Positions 53,201 through 61,793 of a DNA stretch of 64,000 nt are shown one piece after another. The DNA lies in NCBI GenBank assembly GCA_014529675.2, contig CP076040.1, positions 1,860,001-1,924,000 on the forward strand, written 5' to 3'. Every line of letters starts with the position of its first letter. The stretch's first letter is position 1. The notes below the pieces were generated by a model that saw nothing but the letters and a program-made list of their open reading frames with translations, had not been told where the DNA came from and did not search any database. Made by a program: the position numbers and the translations under genes. This DNA is from Opitutia bacterium ISCC 52. GTDB lineage: Bacteria; Verrucomicrobiota; Verrucomicrobiia; Opitutales; UBA2995.

Positions 53201-53740
53201 TCAGGTAATTTTGGAAAATTCCTTAGCAGGTTCTCCTGATACTAGGCTCTTAGGGGCTACATCTTTATTGACGACAGCATTGCCAGCGACGACGGAGTTT
53301 TCTCCAATTTCGACGCCCATGGTAATTAAGGCACCTGCTTTTATGCCTGATCCTTTTCTTATAATGACTTCTTTCGTTCCACACATGAAGGACAGTTTTT
53401 CTTCCAGGAATTTATTATAGTTAAATTGGTTGTGAGTCATTATGGTGACGCCTGGCCCTAAACTAACTCCTTTTTCCAAGGTTATCTTTTCTGTCAGATC
53501 CAAAAAGTTGTTACCGTTCAACATACATCCATCGGCTATAGAAAGATGTTTATACCCATCAATGGCATTATGAATAACAAGGGGAGCTTGGATTCGAACT
53601 TTTGTGTTTCCAATCTTGGCCCCAAAGTGTCTGAGGATTTTGGTGTTCAAGCGGCTGTTGAAATTCAGAATCCTTGGTGGTCCAGTGAGCTTGTAAAAAA
53701 GAATTAGGAAAGAATCCCGTAACCTTGATAAAATATTCAT
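53201..53740 (-). CDS. Hexapeptide-repeat acyltransferase
   Basis: A 179-residue left-handed beta-helix acyltransferase. Imperfect hexapeptide turns run through IADGCMLNGNNFLDL, ITLEKGVSLGPGVTI and IGENSVVAGNAVVNKDVAPKSLVSGEPAK. The catalytic His candidate is in MTHNQF. The N-terminus is a short amphipathic stretch. Such enzymes O-acetylate sugars in capsule or exopolysaccharide synthesis. It stands alone and faces the sulfatase operon. Confidence 0.87.
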   Translation of the reverse strand: MNILSRLRDSFLILFYKLTGPPRILNFNSRLNTKILRHFGAKIGNTKVRIQAPLVIHNAIDGYKHLSIADGCMLNGNNFLDLTEKITLEKGVSLGPGVTIMTHNQFNYNKFLEEKLSFMCGTKEVIIRKGSGIKAGALITMGVEIGENSVVAGNAVVNKDVAPKSLVSGEPAKEFSKIT

Positions 53741-53948
53741 GACTAGAGTTAGGTGTTAGTTCTGGAAGTTTAGATTGGGATCAGGTGGCTAGTTTGCGAG
53801 ACCAACCGACATTTTGTGCTACATATATGGATTCAGGGCGAATTATAGTCTGTTGGTAAGAATCTTGAGTCGCCCTTCCTATTAAGGTGGAGTTGCGTCG
53901 GTTTAGATAATTATCCTTAGTGAAATTAAATCCGAATTATTCTTATTC

Positions 53949-55415
53949 ATGATACGCCGCATCCATATACTGATAATTTTCACCGTTTTTTTGGGTGCTA
54001 TCATTCACGCCAAAACCAACGTTCTTTTCATTATGACCGATGATTTGAACTGCAATATCGGGGCTTATGGTCATCCGCTCGTCAAGACGCCCCATATTGA
54101 TAAACTAGCTGATGAAGGTCGTCTGTTTGAAAACGCTTTTTGCAACTTTCCTTTGTGCGGGCCATCCCGTGCCAGTTTCATGACCGGGCTTTATCCGGAG
54201 CAAAATGGAGTGACGGTTCTACGCCGTCTGTTTCGTGACTATGTGCCGGACGCGGTCACGCTTTCCCAGCATTTTTCGGCTAATGGCTACACGTCCACCC
54301 GCGTTGGAAAAATCTATCATTACGACAATCCCAGGGGTATTGGAACCGATGGGCACGACGATCCAGCTTCCTGGGATCACAAAATAAATCCCCGTGGTCG
54401 CGACAAGGATGACGAGGACATCACCTTTTCTCTAAATCCCGGTTCATTTGGCGCTACCTTAAGCTGGTTGGCTGCGGATGGTGCAGACGAGGAGCAGACA
54501 GACGGCATGGTCGCCACCGAATCTATCAAGGTGCTCAAGCAGCACGCTAAGGATGAGACTCCATTCTTTCTGGCGGTGGGTTTCTATAAACCGCATACAC
54601 CGTATGTGGCTCCGAAGAAGTACTTCGATCTCTACGATTTAGATGACATCGTAGTGCCTCAGATTCCGGACGGTTATTTGGATACAATACCGGAATCAGC
54701 GGCGAAGAGCGTAACCGCCTTTAAAAATCAAATCGATCTTGATGACGATCTCGCTCGAAAGTCGATCCTCGCTTATTATGCGACGATATCCTTCGTCGAT
54801 GCCCAGATCGGCCGCGTGTTGAATGCCCTGGATGAGTTGGGCCTGCGTGAGAATACGGTAGTCGTTTTTAGTTCTGATCATGGTTACCATATGGGGGAAC
54901 ATGGTCACTATCAGAAGAACACTTTGTTTGAAGATGCCGATCGTGTGCCGCTTATTCTTCGAACACCAGGAATGAATCAACCTGGTGCTTCTACTGAATC
55001 ATTTGCTGAAATGATCGATTTTTACAAAACCCTCACCGAATTGGCCGGCTTGTCGCCAGTTCCTGAATACGTGCAGGGGAAAAGCCTCGTTCCTGTTCTT
55101 AATGATCCGTTTGTGAATGTGCGCCCAGATGCATTCACACAGCTTCACCATGATTATACGCTTCGTACGAAGCAATTTCGTTATAGCCGATGGAAGGAGG
55201 GAGCACCCAATAACATTGAACTTTACAACCGATTGAAGGATCCAGCCGAAATGGTGAATTTAGCGAAAGATCCTAATTACTCTTGGGTTATCGACCAGTT
55301 GGATAAACGCCTCAGTGAACGTATTCAGGAAGCAACCTCCCATCCAAATGGACTCTCTTTCACCGCTCCGTTGCCTAATGATCGGGGTGTTTCCAAGGTG
55401 GATCAGTATTATTAG
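53949..55415 (+). CDS. Secreted iduronate-2-sulfatase-like sulfatase
   Basis: A 488-residue S1-type sulfatase of the iduronate-2-sulfatase-like branch. Signal residues 1-21. CGPSR from Cys70; MTDDLNCNIGAYGHP holds the first metal site, and FSSDHGYHMGEHGHYQKNTLFE the later one. Length is normal. It is monocistronic or weakly linked to the redoxin gene 85 bp later. Substrate assumed to be a sulfated uronic acid or similar; not provable here. Confidence 0.92.
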   Translation: MIRRIHILIIFTVFLGAIIHAKTNVLFIMTDDLNCNIGAYGHPLVKTPHIDKLADEGRLFENAFCNFPLCGPSRASFMTGLYPEQNGVTVLRRLFRDYVPDAVTLSQHFSANGYTSTRVGKIYHYDNPRGIGTDGHDDPASWDHKINPRGRDKDDEDITFSLNPGSFGATLSWLAADGADEEQTDGMVATESIKVLKQHAKDETPFFLAVGFYKPHTPYVAPKKYFDLYDLDDIVVPQIPDGYLDTIPESAAKSVTAFKNQIDLDDDLARKSILAYYATISFVDAQIGRVLNALDELGLRENTVVVFSSDHGYHMGEHGHYQKNTLFEDADRVPLILRTPGMNQPGASTESFAEMIDFYKTLTELAGLSPVPEYVQGKSLVPVLNDPFVNVRPDAFTQLHHDYTLRTKQFRYSRWKEGAPNNIELYNRLKDPAEMVNLAKDPNYSWVIDQLDKRLSERIQEATSHPNGLSFTAPLPNDRGVSKVDQYY

Positions 55416-55500
55416 GAATAGGTTGAAGAGCTGTAATTGGGTTGGTGTTTTCATTTCCATGATGTAACCTTTTTTGATAATAATCCGTTTTGTATTATTG

Positions 55501-56145
55501 ATGCGACTAGTCATATTATCAGCGAAGAGAACTAAAGGCTTTGAGTGGCTACTCTTTGCGGTCTGTTTGTGCCTGATCCCCTTTTTAGGGGGATTGCATG
55601 CTGAGGAGGGGGCGGTTTCTTCTGTCACCGATCACATGCCCTTTTCGATAAAGGATATTGATGGGCAGCAAATACATCCATTTCAGGTGAATGACGCCAA
55701 GGGATCGGTTCTTATTTTTGTGACCCATGACTGTCCTATATCCAATGCCTATGCTCCTGAAATGAGTCGCCTAAGGAATGAATACGAGGAAAAAGGGTTT
55801 AAGATGATGCTCGTGTATGTGGATCCTGACGCGAGTGATGAAAATATCAAAACCCATATGAGAGATTTCAGTTTGAATGGCTACACAGCGATTGCTGATA
55901 AAACACATCGGCTGGTGAAAGTCGTTGGAGCTACTGTGACCCCTGAAGTGGCTTTGGTACTTCCTGATGGATCGCTGTCCTACCGTGGGCGTATCGACAA
56001 CATGTATCCAGCGCTTGGGCAACGCCGCAGAGTTATCACCGAGAAAGACCTGCGCAATGCTTTGAATGCCATTGTTGAAAACGAACCCGTAACCGTTTCA
56101 AGAACTCAGGCCATTGGGTGTTACATGCCCAACTTACAATTTTAA
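55501..56145 (+). CDS. Exported redoxin (AhpC/TSA-like) domain protein
   Basis: About 214 residues from the ATG at 55501 (an ATG nine codons upstream is possible). A single membrane-spanning or signal segment (WLLFAVCLCLIPFLGGLHA) is followed by a thioredoxin fold with FVTHDCPISNAY; the usual CxxC is CPIS, so a one-cysteine type. The cis-proline area is VTPEVALVLPDG, and the tail ends AIGCYMP. This type is often linked to cytochrome/monooxygenase proteins; indeed it lies 19 bp before such a gene. A role in maturing or serving its copper/haem partner is plausible. Confidence 0.82.
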   Translation: MRLVILSAKRTKGFEWLLFAVCLCLIPFLGGLHAEEGAVSSVTDHMPFSIKDIDGQQIHPFQVNDAKGSVLIFVTHDCPISNAYAPEMSRLRNEYEEKGFKMMLVYVDPDASDENIKTHMRDFSLNGYTAIADKTHRLVKVVGATVTPEVALVLPDGSLSYRGRIDNMYPALGQRRRVITEKDLRNALNAIVENEPVTVSRTQAIGCYMPNLQF

Positions 56146-56164
56146 TTCTTCTTCATCAGAAACT

Positions 56165-57613
56165 ATGAAAGCCTTCCATTACCTTCTAGTCGCACCCATT
56201 CTTTTAGCCGGGATAACGATCCAAGCGAAGGAAGAACGGGTCACATTCAGTGAACATATTGCGCCCATCGTTTTTAATAATTGTACTGCCTGCCATAGGC
56301 CCAATGAAGCCGCTCCTTTTTCGTTGATGAATTACCGGGATGTGCAAAAACGCGCGGAGCTCATACTGACCGTTGTCGAAGATCGCTATATGCCTCCCTG
56401 GCATGCCAACTCAAGAGATTTTGAGTTTCAGGATCATCGTCAGTTGGCTGATTCGGATATTCAAACAATCGAGACCTGGGTCGAAACCGGAATGGCGGAA
56501 GGTGATCCTGGTAAATTGCCAGCCATGCCAAAGTTCACCGATGGATGGCAACTTGGAGAACCTGACCTAGTGGTGAGCATGGCGGAAGGGTATACCTTAT
56601 ATGCTGAAGGGCCGGATATTTATCGCAACTTTGTGATCCCTCTCAACTTGACTGAGGATAAGTGGATTCAAGCGTTTGAGTTTCGACCAGGAGAACGATC
56701 CATCGTTCATCATTCTCTCTTTTACTATGATACGAGTGGAGAAGCCCGTGCACGAGATGCTGAGGATCCTATTCCTGGTTACAAACGGATGGGGCGCGAC
56801 CGCGAAGGTGGCGGCATCGGCGGTTGGGCTGTAGGAGGTATTCCTAAAAAACTGCCTGAGGGGCTGGCCTATCGTTTGCCCAAGGGATCTGACCTGATTC
56901 TTTCGACTCACTTTCACCCATCGGGTAAAGAGGAGACCGAAGTGTCGACAGTGGGACTTTATTTTTCAGATGAACCGCCTACTCAGAAATTTGCGGGAGT
57001 TCAATTGCCGCCTGTCTTTGGTGCGTTGGCAGGAGTAAATATACCTGCCGGGGATAGCAATTATACCAAACGCGACTCCTTCGTCCTTCCTGTAGATGTA
57101 AAAGCATTTGGCGTAAGTTCTCATGCCCATTATTTGGGGAAGAGCATGAATATGACGGCCACCTTACCAAACGGTGAGGAGCGGGAATTGTTGTCCATCA
57201 CTGATTGGGATTTCTCCTGGCAGGAACAGTATCGTTACAAGGACTACATTTTCTTACCCGCTGGGACAAAGCTAGATGCCGCGGTTACCTGGGATAATTC
57301 ATCCGATAACATCAATAATCCTAATGATCCTCCTATACCTGTAAAATGGGGACGGGAATCAAATGATGAAATGGGGAGTGTGACCTTGCAGATGTTTGCG
57401 GCTAATCCGCGTGAATTTCCAGAGCTTAGGCAGGCAATACAGCAGCATGTAGCGGAATCGGGTATGAAAGCGCGTGGTGGAAGATTGGCTCAAAACGCAA
57501 ACCGACCTCGTGGGGCACAGCTAAAGCGCTTAATCGAACAATTCGATAAAGACGGAGACGGTAAGTTGAGTCCTGCTGAACGCCAAGCCGCGCGCGAGGC
57601 TTTTGGGCGGTAA
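56165..57613 (+). CDS. Copper monooxygenase-like protein with haem c motif and EF-hand end
   Basis: About 482 residues with the ATG at 56165; upstream starts lie inside the redoxin gene. Signal to residue 21. CTACH at 40-44 begins a small cytochrome-like part (RYMPPWHANSRDFEF). The body resembles the two-domain PHM/DBH copper type II ascorbate-dependent monooxygenases: candidate copper ligands occur in VHHSLFYYD, STHFHPSG and SHAHYLGKSM. The tail FDKDGDGKLSPAE is an EF-hand. A haem domain feeding electrons to a copper oxygenase would be an attractive design, inferred from the domains. Substrate unknown. Partner of the redoxin gene. Confidence 0.82.
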   Translation: MKAFHYLLVAPILLAGITIQAKEERVTFSEHIAPIVFNNCTACHRPNEAAPFSLMNYRDVQKRAELILTVVEDRYMPPWHANSRDFEFQDHRQLADSDIQTIETWVETGMAEGDPGKLPAMPKFTDGWQLGEPDLVVSMAEGYTLYAEGPDIYRNFVIPLNLTEDKWIQAFEFRPGERSIVHHSLFYYDTSGEARARDAEDPIPGYKRMGRDREGGGIGGWAVGGIPKKLPEGLAYRLPKGSDLILSTHFHPSGKEETEVSTVGLYFSDEPPTQKFAGVQLPPVFGALAGVNIPAGDSNYTKRDSFVLPVDVKAFGVSSHAHYLGKSMNMTATLPNGEERELLSITDWDFSWQEQYRYKDYIFLPAGTKLDAAVTWDNSSDNINNPNDPPIPVKWGRESNDEMGSVTLQMFAANPREFPELRQAIQQHVAESGMKARGGRLAQNANRPRGAQLKRLIEQFDKDGDGKLSPAERQAAREAFGR

Positions 57614-57799
57614 ATTGTATAAGGATTTTTGCTTCTATTATTCTGTAGCCTGATTATTAAAGGCCAGGATCCAATAAATTGCGGCCATTCCATCCAATAT
57701 TTTGTGGGCGTTTAATGCTAGAATAGAGGACAAGTATTGCCAACCAGGTTGCCGATGATTGATCTTTCAAGAGTCGGCATTGAACCATAATATACTAAA

Positions 57800-59608
57800 A
57801 TGAAATTCTTCAAACTAGCGCTCTCACTCCTCGTTACTTCGACCACTTTGTTCGCAAAACCCAATGTGATTGTGGTTATGACTGACGACCAGGGATATCC
57901 TGAATTGTCAGTACACGGAAATCCCATACTGAAAACCCCTCACCTCGATCGCCTGCATAGTGAGAGCATACGTTTGGAGGATTACCACGTATCTCCCATG
58001 TGTGCGCCGACGCGCGGTCAGTTGATGACCGGCTTGGATGCCGCCCGGAATGGATGCATCAATGTGAGTAGTGGACGAGCGCTCTTGCGACCTGAGTTAC
58101 CGACCATAGCCAACTTCTTTGGTGATGCCGGGTATGCGACCGGTCTTTTCGGGAAATGGCATTTAGGGGCTAATTATCCGTTCAGGCCCGAAGACCGTGG
58201 ATTCGATGAAACCTGCTGGTTTCCGTCCTCTCATATCGGCTCCGTGCCAGATTATTGGGGCAATGACTATTTTGATGACACCTATGTAAACAATGGGAAG
58301 TGGAAGCAGTATAAAGGCTACTGCACGGATGTGTTTTTTGAAGAGGGCATGTCGTTTATGAAGCAGGCGGCCAAGGAAGGGAAACCGTTCATGGCGATCA
58401 TTATGCCCAATACACCCCATGGCCCCCTGGTTGCAAAGGATGAAGACGAAGCGAAGATCCTGAAAATCCTGGAACAACCGGAATTTGCCAATATGAACCG
58501 CGCGCTCAAGACTCGTCTGGCCGACTACCTCGGGATGATCATCAACATCGACGACAACATGGGCACCATGATGAAATTTCTCGAAGACGAGGGATTGAGA
58601 GACGACACCATTATCACATTTCAAACGGATAATGGCAGCACACACGGTCCTCTCTACTACAACGCCGGAATGCGTGGATCCAAAACGGAGCTATGGGAAG
58701 GTGGTCATCGCGTGCCCTTCCTCATCAGTTGGCCGAATGGTGGGCTGTTGAAATCGCAGGACATTCATGGACTGACTCAGGTTCAGGATATTTTACCGAC
58801 TTTGCTCGATCTCTGTGACATCCCCAGAGAAGCCAAGTTTGACGGCATGAGTCTCGCTTCCATTTTTAGGGGAAAGGCAGTGGTTCCAGAAGACCGCATG
58901 CTGGTCATTAACTACAGTCGTATGCCAGGCTTTGTGAATTATCCAACGCCATTTGCGCAGACGCTCATGCAGCGGAATTTGGGTGAAGTGCTTTGGAAAC
59001 GCTGGCGACTCCTTGAGGATCGAGAGCTTTATAATCTCGAGACCGATCCATTGCAGCAGAACAACGTCATCGATAAGCACCCGAAGGTGTTGGCGAAGAT
59101 GCGAAACAGACTGGATGATTGGTGGGCTGATGTGGGTCCGAATGCCAACGATGTGCAACGAGTCATAATTGGCAGTGAGCACGAGAATCCATCGCGCCTC
59201 ACCGGCTGTGAATGGTTGGATGTATTCATCGACCAACAACGTCAGATTCGTGTAGGGCAGGAGAAGAGTGGTTACTGGATGCTCGAGGTGGCGGAAGACG
59301 GTGAATACGACTTTGAGCTCCGTCGTTGGCCCATAGAAATAGACCGGCCCATCAACGCTCCGTCTGAGGGAGGTCAGGGAGCCATCAATGTGGATACGGC
59401 CAGCTTCTATTTAAGCGACTACCATCACCTGGATATTGGGGATAAAACACCCTACCGTTTCGAAGGCTTGAACAAGTCTATCGGACCCGATGATACAGGT
59501 ATTACTTTTACCGCTCAGCTCAAAAAGGGACCCATTGCACTTCACACCTGGTTTCGCGGCCCGACGACTACGATGAGCGCGTACTACGTCTATGTGACAA
59601 AGAAGTGA
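57800..59608 (+). CDS. Secreted sulfatase with C-terminal beta domain
   Basis: A 602-residue S1-type sulfatase. Signal residues 1-19; motif CAPTR at Cys68 (Thr replaces the usual Ser, tolerated in Cys-type sulfatases); FQTDNGSTHGPL and the KWHLG block are present. After about residue 470 an extra beta-rich domain (YWMLEVAEDGEYDFELRRWP to AYYVYVTKK) is appended; a homologous fragment recurs at 62997-63314. The next sulfatase starts 13 bp after its stop behind a good Shine-Dalgarno site, suggesting one transcript. Confidence 0.92.
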   Translation: MKFFKLALSLLVTSTTLFAKPNVIVVMTDDQGYPELSVHGNPILKTPHLDRLHSESIRLEDYHVSPMCAPTRGQLMTGLDAARNGCINVSSGRALLRPELPTIANFFGDAGYATGLFGKWHLGANYPFRPEDRGFDETCWFPSSHIGSVPDYWGNDYFDDTYVNNGKWKQYKGYCTDVFFEEGMSFMKQAAKEGKPFMAIIMPNTPHGPLVAKDEDEAKILKILEQPEFANMNRALKTRLADYLGMIINIDDNMGTMMKFLEDEGLRDDTIITFQTDNGSTHGPLYYNAGMRGSKTELWEGGHRVPFLISWPNGGLLKSQDIHGLTQVQDILPTLLDLCDIPREAKFDGMSLASIFRGKAVVPEDRMLVINYSRMPGFVNYPTPFAQTLMQRNLGEVLWKRWRLLEDRELYNLETDPLQQNNVIDKHPKVLAKMRNRLDDWWADVGPNANDVQRVIIGSEHENPSRLTGCEWLDVFIDQQRQIRVGQEKSGYWMLEVAEDGEYDFELRRWPIEIDRPINAPSEGGQGAINVDTASFYLSDYHHLDIGDKTPYRFEGLNKSIGPDDTGITFTAQLKKGPIALHTWFRGPTTTMSAYYVYVTKK

Positions 59609-59621
59609 TATGGAGGAGAAT

Positions 59622-61058
59622 ATGAATAGTCTATTGAATCGAAATGTAGGGCTACTGCGTCACCGCAGTGCCGTTCTCAGCATCTTTTTCTGCCTCTTTT
59701 CTCTAGCCTCTAGCCTCTCGTCTGTTTGGGCGGCAGGCCGCCCAAATATCCTCTTCATCGCCGTCGACGATTTGAACGATTGGGTGGGGCACTTAGGAGG
59801 ACACCCTCAGGCAAAGACGCCGAATATAGACCGATTGGCCGGGAAGGGAGTTTCCTTTACCAAGGCTTACTGCAATGCCCCGCTGTGTAATCCTTCACGT
59901 GTGAGTTTATTCTCAGGCATTCGTCCCTCGAATTCTGGAGTCTATGGGAATGGGGAAATGATGCGTGCTAAGATTCCGGATACGGTGACCTTGATGCAGC
60001 ACTTACGTGAGGCGGGTGATTATTCGGTTCAGGGTGGGGGTAAGACCTTTCATGGAAGTGGGCCCTACGATCAGGCATCCTGGGATTATTACAATACACC
60101 GCCACGTGCGAGACAGGTGGGAAAAAGAGATGAAGGTTTGGCAAAAGATGCCTGGGCACCCTGGGGACCCCTGGATGTGGAAGATTCTGAAATGTTTGAT
60201 GTAAAGAATGTGAATTGGGCGATTTCCGAGTTAGAAAAATCGCACGACAAACCCTTCTTTATCGCCTGCGGATTTACCAAGCCCCACATGCCTTGGTTTG
60301 TCCCCCAGAAATACTTCGATCTGCATCCGCGGGAAAGCATCATCTTGCCGGAAACTTTAGAAAATGATCGGGATGATCTTCCTTACTGGGGTAAGAAATT
60401 TGCTCAAGAGGTGCACGATGTTTCAGGCGCAAGAAACTTTGCGACTCATGGTGAAGATCATGACATGATTTTGAAACACAACCAATGGGAACGTGCGGTT
60501 CAAAGCTATCTGGCGACCATTAGTTTTGTAGATGCGCATATAGGGCGACTATTGGATACCTTGGAAGCAAGCGAGCACGCGGATAATACTATCATCGTTC
60601 TCTGGGGTGATCATGGTTGGCACTTGGGCGAAAAACAACATTGGCGTAAGCATGCGCTGTGGGATGTTACGACACGAACCACCCTTATTATGGCTGGACC
60701 TGAATCGATCCAGGTGGGTCAACTTTGTGACCGACCGGTGAGTCTTATTGATATCTATCCCACGATGCTGGAGTTGACCGGAGTTCCTCAACGCGATGGA
60801 CTCGATGGGCAAAGTATCGTTCCGCTACTCGAGAATCCGAAACGCCTCTGGGATCAGCCAGTTCTCATGACTTTTGGATACCAAAATCACGCAGTGCAAA
60901 CCGATCGTTGGCGTTACATTCAATACAATGATGGAGGCCAGGAACTATACGATCACTTGCAGGATCCAAACGAATGGACCAACCTCGCCAGTGATCCGAA
61001 GTATCGAACGGTGATTGGGAATCTGCAAAGATCGTTACCGTCTGAGAACGTCCACTAG
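59622..61058 (+). CDS. Secreted iduronate-2-sulfatase-like sulfatase with REP-encoded signal start
   Basis: About 478 residues. Start ATG at 59622 is preceded by GGAGGAG with a 5-nt spacer; an ATG at 59610 lies before that site. The N-terminus reads MNSLLNRN, then VGLLRHRSAV translated from a REP (59646-59672), then the hydrophobic core LSIFFCLFSLASSLSSVWAA. CNPSR at Cys89 is the formylglycine motif; WGDHGWHLGEKQHWRKHALW is the metal-site region. It is the closest intact relative of the disrupted gene at 33935-35374. Probably exports normally since the core is intact. Confidence 0.9.
   Translation: MNSLLNRNVGLLRHRSAVLSIFFCLFSLASSLSSVWAAGRPNILFIAVDDLNDWVGHLGGHPQAKTPNIDRLAGKGVSFTKAYCNAPLCNPSRVSLFSGIRPSNSGVYGNGEMMRAKIPDTVTLMQHLREAGDYSVQGGGKTFHGSGPYDQASWDYYNTPPRARQVGKRDEGLAKDAWAPWGPLDVEDSEMFDVKNVNWAISELEKSHDKPFFIACGFTKPHMPWFVPQKYFDLHPRESIILPETLENDRDDLPYWGKKFAQEVHDVSGARNFATHGEDHDMILKHNQWERAVQSYLATISFVDAHIGRLLDTLEASEHADNTIIVLWGDHGWHLGEKQHWRKHALWDVTTRTTLIMAGPESIQVGQLCDRPVSLIDIYPTMLELTGVPQRDGLDGQSIVPLLENPKRLWDQPVLMTFGYQNHAVQTDRWRYIQYNDGGQELYDHLQDPNEWTNLASDPKYRTVIGNLQRSLPSENVH
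59646..59672 (+). repeat. REP-like palindrome inside a sulfatase signal region
   Basis: GTAG at 59646, stem GGCTACTGCG / CGCAGTGCC to 59672. Same frame and nearly the same peptide (VGLLRHRSAV) as the copy at 49069-49095 (VGLLRPRSAI). Confidence 0.75.
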
Positions 61059-61083
61059 GGATTGGCTAGCCATATTAGAAATT

Positions 61084-61116
61084 GACACGAAAACAGTGTA
61101 ACACGAAAATAGTGTC
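61084..61116. promoter_or_regulatory. Probable toxin-antitoxin operator
   Basis: Two near-identical palindromic units, GACACGAAAACAGTGT (61084-61099) and ACACGAAAATAGTGT (61101-61115), 17 bp centre to centre, each with ACAC/GTGT arms. They end next to the antitoxin ATG at 61117. This is the expected place for the autoregulatory site of a ribbon-helix-helix antitoxin; it also covers the ribosome-binding zone. Confidence 0.6.
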
Positions 61117-61346
61117 ATGAAAAACGTAACGGTTACCTTGCCGGATGAGTTGGCTCAGAAGGCTAAAGTCTTTGCTGCAGAGCAGATACGAGTGTATCTC
61201 GCTTTGTCGGTGAGCTCCTCGTAGAGCGTCTGGAACAAGAGCAAGGGTATCGAGATGCAATGAATAAATGGCATGCGGCGAAGCCTTTGGTTATTAACGA
61301 ATCTGGAGCTCCTTATCCTACTCGAGACGATCTCCATGACAGATAG
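61117..61346 (+). pseudogene. VapB-like antitoxin with a one-base deletion
   Basis: The frame starts MKNVTVTLPDELAQKAKVFA, a ribbon-helix-helix DNA-binding opening. After codon 23 (about base 61186) reading continues in another frame as SVSRFVGELLVERLEQEQG and ends KPLVINESG-APYPTRDDLHDR with TAG at 61344-61346. The total of 230 bases is one short of 77 codons, so one base is missing; the actual frame stops early. The original stop overlapped the toxin start by 11 bases. If real, the antitoxin is dead or the toxin is weak. A base-calling error is the main alternative. Confidence 0.75.
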
Positions 61347-61755
61347 AGTATTTGTCGACACAAACATATTGGTTTACTCGAAAGATCTTGGGGCGGGCTC
61401 GAAACACGAAAAAGCAAACGAACTGGTACACAAATGCTGGGGAAACCGAAGCGGTGTAATCAGTATTCAGGTACTGAATGAGTACTTCGTTACGGTTACT
61501 CGAAAACTGAAACCAGGACTCGATCCGCAAGTGGCGTGGAGGGATATAAGCTTACTACGAACATGGCAGTTAATACAATTAGACTGGATGCTTTTGGACA
61601 GAGCTCATGATATTTTTTCAGACCACTCTGTATCTTGTTGGGATGCTCAAACAGTTGCCGCTGCGCAAGTTGCTGATTGCAAGTTTCTATATACAGAAGA
61701 TCTGAATCATGGGGAGAAGTTTGGGAAATTGGTTGTGCAAAATCCGTTTCATTAG
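61336..61755 (+). CDS. PIN-domain ribonuclease toxin (VapC-like)
   Basis: A 139-residue PIN nuclease. The acidic active-site set is intact: Asp8 (VFVDTNIL), Glu49 (VLNEYF), Asp103 (CWDAQ) and Asp122 (YTEDLN). VapC toxins cleave tRNA or rRNA and are held by the partner VapB. The ATG at 61336 overlaps the old antitoxin stop; an upstream in-frame start at 61273 exists but would extend through antitoxin sequence. With the antitoxin frameshifted, the toxin may be poorly translated or need another antitoxin. Confidence 0.87.
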   Translation: MTDRVFVDTNILVYSKDLGAGSKHEKANELVHKCWGNRSGVISIQVLNEYFVTVTRKLKPGLDPQVAWRDISLLRTWQLIQLDWMLLDRAHDIFSDHSVSCWDAQTVAAAQVADCKFLYTEDLNHGEKFGKLVVQNPFH

Positions 61756-61793
61756 AGTGAGACAGAGTCCGGGCTGATTGATGTTTGCGGATG

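Noticed and set aside
61180-61200. Programmed frameshift in the antitoxin
   Set aside because: No slippery homopolymer or heptamer is visible around 61186; a deletion or sequencing error is more likely.
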